A stretch of 64,000 nt of DNA from Geodermatophilus amargosae (GTDB lineage: Bacteria > Actinomycetota > Actinomycetes > Mycobacteriales > Geodermatophilaceae): NCBI RefSeq assembly GCF_900116515.1, contig NZ_FPBA01000016.1, positions 62,001 to 126,000 of the forward strand, read 5' to 3'. Below the pieces are notes generated by a model. It was not told where the DNA came from. It made no database searches and worked only from the letters and a program-made list of their open reading frames with translations. Position 1 is the first letter of the stretch, and every line of letters begins with the position of its first letter. This document shows, piece by piece, positions 31,675-40,053 of this stretch. The position numbers and the translations under genes are program-made.

Positions 31675-32543
31675 GTCCACGACGAGGGCTCCTCCTCCGC
31701 CAGCACCGGCTCGGGGTCCCCCGGCTTCCAGTCCGGAGCCGTCCAGCGGTGGAACACCCGGGCCACCGAGTCGCGCGGGCTCTGCCACGTCTCCGGGTTG
31801 TACGGGCTGACGTAGGGGGCGAGGGCCGCCATGACCTTGCCGAAGGCCGGCCGCATCGACTCGTGGTTCTCCCGGACCGCCGCGGCCTTGACCCGGTCCT
31901 GCTCCAGGAGGTGGACGAAGACGTCCTCCATCGAGTACAGCCAGCGGCCGGTGACCCCGGTCTCCCTCGGCAGGTCGCCGGCATCGGACTCGGCGAACAC
32001 CCGGGCGATGTCGGCCTCGCTGCCCGGCTTCATCCGCTGGACGATCACGGTCATCTCCCGGTCGGGGGAGACCTCGCCCTCGGGCACCCAGGAGTAGAAC
32101 TGCTTGGCCACGGAGTGCGACGGGTTCTGCCAGTAGCTCGGGTAGGGCGTCACGTACGGGGCGATGGCCTCCGCGATCGCCTGGAACGCCGGCAGGCCGC
32201 GGCGCTGCCCCGAGACCTCCGGGTCCTCCTTGCGCTCGATGACGTGCAGGTACAGGCCCTCGTACGACAGCAGGATGCGTCCGACGACGCCGAGGTCCTG
32301 CGGCCGGGTGGTCCGGTCGTAGTAGGCGAAGACCGGTCCCACCTCGTCCTCGCTGCCGGGGACCATCCGGCAGACGATGACGTTGCGGAACGGGCGCCAC
32401 GTGCTCGCGGACCAGCTCGCGGGCGACGAGGACGTGTTCGTGAACTCGACCGTGTCGTTCGCCCAGGGCGCTTCCGTGGGCGTGGTCGAGGCGTCGGCCG
32501 CGGGGTCGGCCGAGGGGGTGGCCGAAGGCGTGGTCTGGGTCAT
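31671..32543 (-). CDS. two-domain TcmI-type polyketide cyclase
   Basis: 290 residues from ATG 32543 behind a GGAGG site. After a roughly 45-residue disordered Ala/Pro/Thr N-terminus come two consecutive TcmI-like alpha/beta-barrel domains. Domain 1 (about 50-155) has VIVCRMVPGSEDEVGPVFAY, LYLHVIERKED and YPSYWQNPSHSVAKQFYSW. Domain 2 (about 165-275) has VIVQRMKPGSEADIARVFAE, VFVHLLEQDR and YNPETWQSPRDSVARVFHRW. TcmI-family proteins direct later-ring cyclisation of aromatic polyketides and act as dimers, so a fused pair could be a built-in dimer. A third, single-domain homologue begins the operon at 45547-45879. Overlaps the P450 gene by ATGA. Confidence 0.85.
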   Translation of the reverse strand: MTQTTPSATPSADPAADASTTPTEAPWANDTVEFTNTSSSPASWSASTWRPFRNVIVCRMVPGSEDEVGPVFAYYDRTTRPQDLGVVGRILLSYEGLYLHVIERKEDPEVSGQRRGLPAFQAIAEAIAPYVTPYPSYWQNPSHSVAKQFYSWVPEGEVSPDREMTVIVQRMKPGSEADIARVFAESDAGDLPRETGVTGRWLYSMEDVFVHLLEQDRVKAAAVRENHESMRPAFGKVMAALAPYVSPYNPETWQSPRDSVARVFHRWTAPDWKPGDPEPVLAEEEPSSWT

Positions 32544-33820
32544 CGGGTACCTCCTGGGATGGGAGTGGGGGTGAAGCGGAGCGGGAGTTCGAGCAGCCCG
32601 CGGAAGGCCGAGGCCGCCGGCAGCCACTGCAGCTCCTCGACGGGGACGTCGAGCTGCAGGTCGGGCAGGCGGACGAGGATCCGCCGCAGCGCCGTCGTCG
32701 CCTCGAGCCGCGCCAGGGCGGTGCCGAGGCAGTAGTGGATGCCGTGCCCGAAGGCCATGTGCGCGGTGTCCCCGCGCCGGAGCCGGAGGTCGTCGGGGTC
32801 CGCGGTGAGCTCCGGGTCGTGGTTGGCCGAGCTGAGCACGACCGTGACGATGGAGCCCGCCGGGACCGGGACGCCGCCGATCTCGAGGTCCTCGGTGGCG
32901 AACCGGAAGCTCGACACCGGGACCGAGCCGTCGAAGCGCAGCAGCTCCTCGACGGCGTCGGGCAGCAGGTCGGGGTCGGCGCGCAGCTCGGCCAGCTGCT
33001 CGGGATGGGTCAGCAGCGCCACCACGGCGTTGCCGAGGAAGTCGGAGGTCGTCTGGTAGCCGGCGAACAGCAGGAGGAAGCAGGTGGAGACCAGCTCGGC
33101 CTCCGACAGGCGGCCGTCCCCGTCGCGCGCGGTGATCAGCGCACTCACCAGGTCCTCACCGGGCTCGCGGCGCTTGGCCGCGACCAGGCCGGTGAAGTAG
33201 GCGTGCAGGCGCTCCTGGGCCTGGCCGATCGCGGCCCGGTCCTCCTGGGGACTGCGCCCGCCGGTGCCGACCGTCCTGATGACCTGGGTGCCGGCCAGGA
33301 TCTCCTCGTGGTCCTCGTCGGGGATCCCGAGGAGGCTCCCGATCACCGAGAGGGGCAGCCGCAGCGCGAACTCGTCGACGAACTCGGTCCGGCCGTGCGG
33401 CGCCATCCGGTCCAGCAGCCGTTCGACGATCTCCTCGACCCGGGGGCGCATCGCCTCGATCCGCCGGGGGGTGAAGGCCTGCGTCACCAGCCGGCGCAGC
33501 CGGGTGTGCTCCGGGGGATCGGAGTTCAGCATGTTGGTGTTGATCTGGCGGGCCTTCTCCCCGAACACCTGCAGGTAGGTGTCGCCGGCCCGGTACAGGT
33601 CCTTGGACAGCCGCGGGTCGGACAGGGCCTGCCGGGCGTCCGCGTACCGGGTGACGAGGTAGGAGTCGAAGCGCGGCGTCCGCACCCGCACGACCGGCCG
33701 CTCGGCACGGAGCATCGCGTAGACCGGATAGGGGTCGGCACGGAACTCCGGCGTGTAGATCTCGGCGCCCGGGACGATGTCCTCACTCGTCCCGGAGCCT
33801 GCTGGTGCGGTCTGCGTCAT
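32540..33820 (-). CDS. cytochrome P450
   Basis: 426 residues from ATG 33820 behind GGGAGA. P450 landmarks are the K-helix EELLRF (ExxR), the heme loop HMAFGHGIHYCLGTALARLE with Cys about 364, and the oxygen-binding I-helix LLLFAGYQTTSDF. In the I-helix the usual acid of AG-x-(D/E)-T is glutamine, a known but minority variant. N-terminal residues include TNMLNSDPPEHTRLRRLVTQ, the typical bacterial class I C-helix. A redox partner is not encoded nearby. It probably hydroxylates or couples the aromatic polyketide made by the surrounding operon. Confidence 0.93.
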   Translation of the reverse strand: MTQTAPAGSGTSEDIVPGAEIYTPEFRADPYPVYAMLRAERPVVRVRTPRFDSYLVTRYADARQALSDPRLSKDLYRAGDTYLQVFGEKARQINTNMLNSDPPEHTRLRRLVTQAFTPRRIEAMRPRVEEIVERLLDRMAPHGRTEFVDEFALRLPLSVIGSLLGIPDEDHEEILAGTQVIRTVGTGGRSPQEDRAAIGQAQERLHAYFTGLVAAKRREPGEDLVSALITARDGDGRLSEAELVSTCFLLLFAGYQTTSDFLGNAVVALLTHPEQLAELRADPDLLPDAVEELLRFDGSVPVSSFRFATEDLEIGGVPVPAGSIVTVVLSSANHDPELTADPDDLRLRRGDTAHMAFGHGIHYCLGTALARLEATTALRRILVRLPDLQLDVPVEELQWLPAASAFRGLLELPLRFTPTPIPGGTR

Positions 33821-33863
33821 GTCGTCTCCCGGTGGTGGGGCGGTCGGAGGTGTGCCGTCGGCG

Positions 33864-36686
33864 TCACTGCGCGAAGACCCCGGCCAGGTGGTCGAGGAGC
33901 GCGTCCTCGGTGACCGGGCGGGCGCGGAAGCCGACGTGGCCGTCGGGACGGACCAGGTAGGCCGCCGTCCCGGCGCCGGCGACGCCGTAGGCGGCCGCGA
34001 AGGTGCGGTCGGCGTCACGGACGACCGGCAGGTCGACCAGCAGGGGGACCCGGACGTCCGGGGCGGCGACGAGGTAGGCGTCCACCTCGCCGCGGCTCTG
34101 CTGACGTACGGCCACGGCCAACTTCTCCAGGTCGAGCAACTGCTCCTCGGAGGCGCCGGCGCCGGCGGAGAGCAGCAGCGTCGAGCGCGGGCCGCGGGTG
34201 AGGTCGAACAGGCGCAGCGGGTGGGCGACGCCGAAGCGCCGCAGACCGTGCACGTCCGGCGCCCGGTACCCGGGCTCCGGGCCGGCCGGGAAGGCCGTCC
34301 CGTCCTCCTCGCCGACGAGCGGGCTGCCCGCGTAGTTCATGGTCATCTGCATCTCGAGCAGGAACTGGGCCTTCTCGTCCTCCATGTCCATCTCGTCGGT
34401 GAACGCGATGGACACGGCCCGGTCGACGATCATCTTCCCGGCGGGGCGGCGTTCGGCCTCGTAGCTGTCCAGCAGCCCGGGAGCGGCCAGTCCGCGGACG
34501 GCGAGGGCGAGTTTCCAGCCCAGGTTCCAGGCGTCCTGGATCCCGGTGTTCATGCCCTGCCCGCCCGCCGGCGGGTGCAGGTGCGCGGCGTCCCCGGCGA
34601 CGAACACCCGCCCCCCGCGGTAGCGGTCGACGATGCCGTGCTTGATGCGGAAGATCGACGACCACCGCAGGTCGCTCGCCGTCGTCCCGGGCGGGCCCAG
34701 GTCGTCGATGGCGGCCTGCATGTCGGCCAGGGTCGGCGGCTCGTACTCCTGCCAGAACCCGGCCGGCACCACGCCGGTGCCGACGGCCTCCTGCCACCGC
34801 TGCGGGGCCAGGGTCGCGATCCGGTAGCGGTTGCGGCCCTTGAGCGGGACGCAGACGAGCATCCCGGTGAACTCGTCGTCCTCGATGCGCACGAAGCGCA
34901 CGAGGTGACCGGCAGGCAGGTCCCAGTCGACGTCGACGTCCCCGAGCATGAACAGCTGCGGGAACATCGACAGCCCGCCCTCGAAGGTCAGCCCGAGCCC
35001 GGAGCGGACGGCGCTGTGCGCCCCGTCGCAGCCGACCAGGTACTGCGCACGGGTGGTCTCCACCTCTCCGGAGGCGTGCCGCAGCTGCGCGGTGACGCCC
35101 TCGTCGTCCTGGGTGAACCCGACCAGCTCGACCCCGCGCTCGACGGCCACGCCCTGGGAGGCCAGCCGGGCCCCGAGGATCCGCTCGGTGTCGTACTGCG
35201 GCAGGCCCAGGTGGGCGTAGGGCAGCTCGTCGAGGCCGGCCCAGTCGACCTGGTGGGTCTGCTCGCCGTTGACGAACACCGTCTGGCCGTACAGCCAGAT
35301 CCCGGCGTCCATCGCCTCCTTGACGACGCCCTGCTCCTCCCAGATCTCCATGGTCCGGCAGTGGATGCCGATGGCCTTGTCGGCCTGGGTCGATGCCTGC
35401 GGTCGCTTGTCCACGACGCGGACGGCGATGCCGCGGCGGGCCAGCTCGATGGCGTGCGTCAGACCGGCCGGACCCGCGCCGACGACCAGCACCTCCGTCC
35501 CGCGACCGGCGACGGGCGGAGCGCCGCCGAGGTCGGCGGCGGCCGGCAGCGGCACCGGCGCGGCGACGTGCCCGTCGTCGGGCTTCTCCACGAACTCCTG
35601 CACGCTGGCGCTGGGCACCGTGCTCACGGGGAGCGGGACGGCGGGGACGGCGTCGGGGGGGACCGGCTGCTGCGCGGTCCCGGGCACCGTGCCCGCCCCG
35701 GCGGCCACCGACGGCGGCACCGGCCGGACACGCAGCGCGAAGACCCTGCGGTCCTCGCCGCGCGCCAGCCACCGGCCCAGCGGCCCGCCGGCCCAGTTCG
35801 CCGGCTCCGCCGCCCAGTCGGTGAAGCGCTGCTCGGAGTCCCACTCGGCGACGACGTGGTACCGCCGCCCGTCGGGCTCGCGCAGCAGCTCCTCGCGGGC
35901 ATGGCCGGGAGCGCTGCGGGCCAGCTGCGCGGCGGCGAGGTAGGCGAGCTCGAAGGCCTCCTGCTCCCACGGCTCGACGACGACGGCGGAGTCGACGCGC
36001 ACCCGCTCGACCTCGACGTCCCCGCCCGGGGAGACCAGCTCCGGGAACTCCGCGCCGGTGTCGGGCCGCTGGCGGATCTCGAGCACCTCACGGCGGAACT
36101 CGACCGAGTGCCACCGGGCCAGCGGTGCGCCGGCCACCATGTGCACCGGGTCCTCGACCCACTGCACGAAGTCGTCCTCGGACTCCCACTCCGCGAAGAT
36201 GTGGTACCGCAGGCCGGCGGCGTCGCGCAGCAGCTCCTCGCGCACGTACCCGCGCGAGTCGCCGATCCGCTCGGCGACCGTCGTGTACGCGCGCTCGAAG
36301 GCCACCTGCTCGCCCGGCTTGACGCTGGTGGAGAAGTCGATGCGCACCGGCCGGGGCCGCTCGGCCTCCACCGTCGCGAGCACGGTGAACGTCGAGCGGG
36401 TGGCGTCGTCCCGCAGGTCGCGCAGCGCCTCGGTGAGCGTCTCCCGGGCGGCACTGCGCCCGAAGGCGTCCACCGACGCCCGGTCGGTCCAGTCGCTGAC
36501 GATGGCGAACCAGCGCGGGTCGCCCTCGTCGCGCATCAGCTCCTGGCGCAGGTTGCCGGGCACCCGGCTGATCTCGGCGGCGGCCCGGCGCCAGGCCGCC
36601 TCGAACTCCGCCTCGCAGCCCTCCCGCGCCTGCATCCGCAGCAGCGTCCGCACCGCCGGCCGCCCGCCGTCCCCGAACGCCGTCAT
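33864..36686 (-). CDS. FAD aromatic monooxygenase with three N-terminal alpha/beta-barrel domains
   Basis: 940 residues from ATG 36686. Three ABM/SchA-CurD-like domains come first: about 10-105 (LLRMQAREGCEAEFEAAWRR), 115-210 (PGEQVAFERAYTTVAERIGD) and 225-322 (EPWEQEAFELAYLAAAQLAR). A roughly 70-residue proline-rich linker leads to a flavoprotein hydroxylase: GxGxxG loop EVLVVGAGPAGLTHAIELAR, DG motif YLVGCDGAHSAVR, GD motif VFVAGDAAHLHPPAGGQGMN, and a thioredoxin-like C-terminal domain. Enzymes of this class hydroxylate aromatic polyketides such as those of angucycline and spore-pigment pathways. Such domains are usually separate proteins, so this is a multifunctional fusion. Domain 1 is nearly identical to the stand-alone gene just upstream. 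Confidence 0.9.
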   Translation of the reverse strand: MTAFGDGGRPAVRTLLRMQAREGCEAEFEAAWRRAAAEISRVPGNLRQELMRDEGDPRWFAIVSDWTDRASVDAFGRSAARETLTEALRDLRDDATRSTFTVLATVEAERPRPVRIDFSTSVKPGEQVAFERAYTTVAERIGDSRGYVREELLRDAAGLRYHIFAEWESEDDFVQWVEDPVHMVAGAPLARWHSVEFRREVLEIRQRPDTGAEFPELVSPGGDVEVERVRVDSAVVVEPWEQEAFELAYLAAAQLARSAPGHAREELLREPDGRRYHVVAEWDSEQRFTDWAAEPANWAGGPLGRWLARGEDRRVFALRVRPVPPSVAAGAGTVPGTAQQPVPPDAVPAVPLPVSTVPSASVQEFVEKPDDGHVAAPVPLPAAADLGGAPPVAGRGTEVLVVGAGPAGLTHAIELARRGIAVRVVDKRPQASTQADKAIGIHCRTMEIWEEQGVVKEAMDAGIWLYGQTVFVNGEQTHQVDWAGLDELPYAHLGLPQYDTERILGARLASQGVAVERGVELVGFTQDDEGVTAQLRHASGEVETTRAQYLVGCDGAHSAVRSGLGLTFEGGLSMFPQLFMLGDVDVDWDLPAGHLVRFVRIEDDEFTGMLVCVPLKGRNRYRIATLAPQRWQEAVGTGVVPAGFWQEYEPPTLADMQAAIDDLGPPGTTASDLRWSSIFRIKHGIVDRYRGGRVFVAGDAAHLHPPAGGQGMNTGIQDAWNLGWKLALAVRGLAAPGLLDSYEAERRPAGKMIVDRAVSIAFTDEMDMEDEKAQFLLEMQMTMNYAGSPLVGEEDGTAFPAGPEPGYRAPDVHGLRRFGVAHPLRLFDLTRGPRSTLLLSAGAGASEEQLLDLEKLAVAVRQQSRGEVDAYLVAAPDVRVPLLVDLPVVRDADRTFAAAYGVAGAGTAAYLVRPDGHVGFRARPVTEDALLDHLAGVFAQ

Positions 36687-37018
36687 GCCGGCCCCTGCTC
36701 GCCCGGGACGGTCGCCAGCACCTCGTAGGTGTTCCGGGCCGCGTCCTCGCGCAGGTCGCGCAGCGCCGCGGTGAGCGAGTCGCGGGCGCTGCTGCGGCCG
36801 AACGCGTCGACGGCGGCCCGGTCGGTCCAGTCGCTGGTGATGAGGAAGGTGCGCGGGTCGTCGGCGTCCCGGATCAGCTCCTGCTGCCGGTTGCCCGGGA
36901 CCCGGCTGATCTCGGCGGCGGCCCGGCGCCAGGCCGCCTCGAACTCCGCCTCGCAGCCCTCGCGGGTCCGCATGCGCAGGATGGTCCGCACCGTCGTCCC
37001 GGTCCCCGGCGTCGTCAC
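36683..37018 (-). CDS. antibiotic biosynthesis monooxygenase (ABM)-like single-domain protein
   Basis: 111 residues from GTG 37018, with GGAGGAGACGTC upstream and GTGA overlap with the CLF gene; its own stop overlaps the FAD monooxygenase start by ATGA. The sequence TILRMRTREGCEAEFEAAWR, RAAAEISRVPGNRQQELIRD and ITSDWTDRAAVDAFGRSSAR is a ferredoxin-like alpha/beta barrel of the ABM/SchA-CurD group. Members are cofactor-free oxygenases or cyclase-like helpers of aromatic polyketides. The close match to domain 1 of the next gene implies a recent tandem duplication. Confidence 0.8.
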   Translation of the reverse strand: MTTPGTGTTVRTILRMRTREGCEAEFEAAWRRAAAEISRVPGNRQQELIRDADDPRTFLITSDWTDRAAVDAFGRSSARDSLTAALRDLREDAARNTYEVLATVPGEQGPA

Positions 37019-38262
37019 GACGTCTCCTCCGGCCGGTGCCGGCGGAGCACGAGGCTGCTGTTGAAGCCACCGGCGCCGCGGGCGAGGACGACCACGGTGG
37101 CCAGGTCCTGCACGCGGCTGGACGCGACGAGGTCGACCCCGGGCGGGACGTCGACCGGGTCGTCGAGGTGGGCGGTGCCGGGGACGATCCCGTCCCGCAT
37201 CGCCAGCAGCGCCGTCGCCACGTTGAGCGCCGACCCGCCGGCCATGAGCCGCCCGGTCCACGACGACGGCGCGGTCACCGGCACCGGCGTGCTGCGCTGC
37301 CCGAAGACCGCGGACAGCGCGTCGAGCTCGAGCCGGTCGAGCTCCGGGACGCCGGCGCCGTCGGCCACCACGAGGTCGACCTCGTCGGGGGAGACCCCGG
37401 CGTCGGCCAGCGAGAGCCGGATGGCGCGGGCGTACTGCGTCGCGTCGGGTGCGGGGTCCTCGTGGTGGTGGGCGTCGTGCGTGGCGCCGTAGCCGGCGAC
37501 CTCGCCCCACACCTTCTGGGCGCCGCGGGCACGGGCCGCGCCGGGCTCCTCGAGCAGCAGGATCGCCCCGCCCTCGCCGACGACGTGGCCGTTGGCCCGC
37601 CGGTCGAAGGGCTTGTAGGCGTCCTCCGGGCGCTCGGCGGTCGACAGCCGGCCGCCGGTGACCTGGCACAGCAGCGCGTACGGGCACAGCCCGGCCTCCG
37701 TGCCGCCGACCAGCACCGCCGGGGTGCCGCGGCGGACCACCCGCCGGGCCCAGCCGATGCTGTCCAGCCCGCCGGCGCCCTCGCTGACGACGACGCCCGA
37801 GGGCCCCTTGTAGCCGTCGCGGATGGAGACCTGGCCGGTGGAGGCCGCGTAGAACCAGGCGATCGACTGGTAGGCGCCCACCGACTTCGGCCCCTTGGCC
37901 CACAGCCCCTGGATCTCGTGCTGGCTGAACTCGTTGCCGCCCGACCCGGAGGCCAGGAACACCGAGGTGGCGTAGACGTCGTCCTCGGGCGGGGTGTAGC
38001 CGGCGTCCTCGGCCGCCAGCGTCGCCGCAGCCAACGACATCCACGTCCACCGGTCGGTCTGCACCATGAGCTGCGGCGCCACGTGGTCGGCCGGCACGAA
38101 GTCGCGCACCTGGCCGGCCAGCGTGATGCCGTAGCGCTGCGCGTCGAAGCCCTCCACCGGCCGGATGGCCGGCTCGCCGCGCACCAGCGAGGCCCAGTGC
38201 TCCTCGACGCCGACGCCGGTGGGGGCGACGACCCCGAGCCCGGTGACCAGCAACTCGGTCAC
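37015..38262 (-). CDS. chain-length factor (KSbeta) of a type II polyketide synthase
   Basis: 415 residues from GTG 38262 behind GAGGAGGAG. It keeps the ketosynthase fold (LLVTGLGVVAPTGVGVEEHW, FKPFDRR-like AYKPFDRRANGHVVGEGGAI, GGSALNVATALLAMRDGIV) but lacks the catalytic cysteine, as expected for KSbeta. The equivalent segment reads VVVSEGAGGLDSIGWA; most chain-length factors have EQAGGLD here, so the conserved glutamine is glycine. The protein pairs with the KSalpha encoded just upstream to set chain length of the poly-beta-ketone. A 65-nt gap separates the two genes. Confidence 0.92.
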   Translation of the reverse strand: MTELLVTGLGVVAPTGVGVEEHWASLVRGEPAIRPVEGFDAQRYGITLAGQVRDFVPADHVAPQLMVQTDRWTWMSLAAATLAAEDAGYTPPEDDVYATSVFLASGSGGNEFSQHEIQGLWAKGPKSVGAYQSIAWFYAASTGQVSIRDGYKGPSGVVVSEGAGGLDSIGWARRVVRRGTPAVLVGGTEAGLCPYALLCQVTGGRLSTAERPEDAYKPFDRRANGHVVGEGGAILLLEEPGAARARGAQKVWGEVAGYGATHDAHHHEDPAPDATQYARAIRLSLADAGVSPDEVDLVVADGAGVPELDRLELDALSAVFGQRSTPVPVTAPSSWTGRLMAGGSALNVATALLAMRDGIVPGTAHLDDPVDVPPGVDLVASSRVQDLATVVVLARGAGGFNSSLVLRRHRPEETS

Positions 38263-38327
38263 GACTCCTCCTCGCTGGCGCTCGTCGCCGTCGTGACCGA
38301 CGGTGCTGTGCTCACGCGCGAGCTCGC

Positions 38328-39620
38328 TCACGACTCCCTCCGCGTGGGGCTGGCCAGCACGATCGCCGACTGGAAGCCGCCGAAGCCGCTGCCCACCGAG
38401 ATGGCGACGTCGACCTTCTGCTCCCGCGCCACCTTCGGCACGTAGTCGAGGTCGCACTCGGGGTCGGGCACCTCGTAGTTGGCCGTGGGCGGCAGGACGC
38501 CGCGCTGCACCGCCAGGGCGGTCGCGGCGATCTCGATCGACCCGATGGCGCCCAGGGAGTGGCCGACCATCGACTTGATCGAGCTCATCGCCACGCTGCC
38601 GGCGGCCGGGCCGAGGCTGCGCTTGACCGCTGCCGTCTCGTGCCGGTCGTTCTGCTTGGTGCCCGAGCCGTGCGCGTTCACGTAGCCGACCTCGTCCGGG
38701 GACGTGCGGCCCTGCGCCAGCGCCCGGTCGATCGCCTCGGCCATCTCCACGCCGTCGGGCCGCAGCCCGGTCATGTGGAAGGCGTTGCAGCGGTTGGCGT
38801 AGCCGGTGACCTCGCAGTAGACCGTCGCGCCGCGCCGCCGGGCGTGCCCGAGCTCCTCGAGCACCAGCACCGCCGCGCCCTCGCCCATGACGAAGCCGTT
38901 GCGGCGGGCGTCGAAGGGCTTGGAGGCGTGCTCCGGGTCGTCGTTGCTGTCGGTGGTGGCCCGGATGGTGTCGAAGCAGGCCATCGAGATCGGCGAGATC
39001 GGGGCGTCGCTGGCTCCCGCGACGACGACGTCGGCGTCCCCGTCCTCCACCAGCTGCGCGCCGTAGCCGATCGCGTCGATGCCCGACGTGCAGCCGGTGG
39101 ACACCACGGTGGCCGGGCCGTGCGCGCCGAACCGGACGGCGAGCTCGGTCGCCCCGCAGCTGGGCACCAGCGCGGAGGCGAGGAACCGCGAGGCGTACCG
39201 CGGGTCCACCTCCCACAGCCGGCCGCCGTCGCTGACCGACACGTACTCCTGCTCCAGGCGCATGGTGGCGCCCACCGCGCTGCCCAGGGTGACGCCGACC
39301 CGGTCGGGGTCGGGGGCGTCGTCGGCGTCGCCCACCCCGAAGCGCAGCCCGCTGTCGGCGACCGCCTCGTCCGCGGCGACCATCGCCATCTGGACGAACC
39401 GGTCGTTGCGGAACACCTCCTGGGCGGACAGGCCCAGCTTGACGCCGTCGAAGTCGACCTCGGCGGCCACCTGGGAGCGGAACCGGGCGGGGTCGAAGAA
39501 GCTGATCCGCCGGGTCGCCGTCCGCCCCTCGGTGATCATGTCCCAGAAGCCCTCGCGGCCCATCGAGCCGGGAGCGACGACCCCGATCCCCGTGACGACG
39601 ACCCGCCTCCGCTCGCGCAT
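38328..39620 (-). CDS. ketosynthase alpha (KSalpha) of a type II polyketide synthase
   Basis: 430 residues from ATG 39620, sharing an A with the cupin stop (TGATG). The catalytic triad is intact: cysteine in [20 protein letters not shown], histidine in [14 protein letters not shown], histidine in [34 protein letters not shown] is the usual KS block. It condenses malonyl-ACP units iteratively as a heterodimer with the chain-length factor. The closest architecture by gene order (cupin, KSalpha, KSbeta, ACP, cyclases, FAD hydroxylase) is that of whiE-like spore-pigment clusters, so a pigment is the most likely product. Confidence 0.95.
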   Translation of the reverse strand: MRERRRVVVTGIGVVAPGSMGREGFWDMITEGRTATRRISFFDPARFRSQVAAEVDFDGVKLGLSAQEVFRNDRFVQMAMVAADEAVADSGLRFGVGDADDAPDPDRVGVTLGSAVGATMRLEQEYVSVSDGGRLWEVDPRYASRFLASALVPSCGATELAVRFGAHGPATVVSTGCTSGIDAIGYGAQLVEDGDADVVVAGASDAPISPISMACFDTIRATTDSNDDPEHASKPFDARRNGFVMGEGAAVLVLEELGHARRRGATVYCEVTGYANRCNAFHMTGLRPDGVEMAEAIDRALAQGRTSPDEVGYVNAHGSGTKQNDRHETAAVKRSLGPAAGSVAMSSIKSMVGHSLGAIGSIEIAATALAVQRGVLPPTANYEVPDPECDLDYVPKVAREQKVDVAISVGSGFGGFQSAIVLASPTRRES

Positions 39621-40045
39621 CACCGCTGGCCCGGGGGCAGCTCGGTGTCCACGTGGCCGAGCTCGGGACGCGGCGCGAGCGGGCCGCACAGGAAGACGAA
39701 CGTCGCCGTCGTCCCCGTGTCGTTGACGATGCGGTGGCGGACGCCGATCGGGATGTGCACGGCGGACTCGGCGACCAGCCGCCGCTCCTCGCCGTCGAGG
39801 GTGACGAGGACGTCGCCCTCCTGGCAGTAGAGGAACTCCTCGGAGTACGGGTGCCAGTGCTCGGTCACGATCTCGCCGGGCTCGAGGGTCAGCGTGCCCA
39901 TGAAGCCGGCGGTCGAGCCGACGCTGGCCGGGGAGAGCAGGACCCGGATGTCACCGCCCCGGCGGCGGTTGGGCGCGGTGTCGGCCCGGTGGACGGTGGG
40001 GCCGCAGCGCGTCGGCGTGGCCGGCGCGTGCTGGATCGTCGTCAT
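39620..40045 (-). CDS. cupin protein of the polyketide cluster (WhiE-II-like)
   Basis: 141 residues from ATG 40045 behind GAGGAGAG. The beta-barrel shows the cupin motifs: [20 protein letters not shown] (histidines of motif 1 with the glutamate), [20 protein letters not shown] and [20 protein letters not shown] (motif 2 histidine). Cupins adjoining the KSalpha gene are a regular part of whiE-like spore-pigment clusters, where they have been suggested to assist cyclisation or oxidation. The metal ligands appear intact. It lies directly upstream of, and coupled to, the KSalpha gene. Confidence 0.85.
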   Translation of the reverse strand: MTTIQHAPATPTRCGPTVHRADTAPNRRRGGDIRVLLSPASVGSTAGFMGTLTLEPGEIVTEHWHPYSEEFLYCQEGDVLVTLDGEERRLVAESAVHIPIGVRHRIVNDTGTTATFVFLCGPLAPRPELGHVDTELPPGQR

Positions 40046-40053
40046 GTCTCTCC

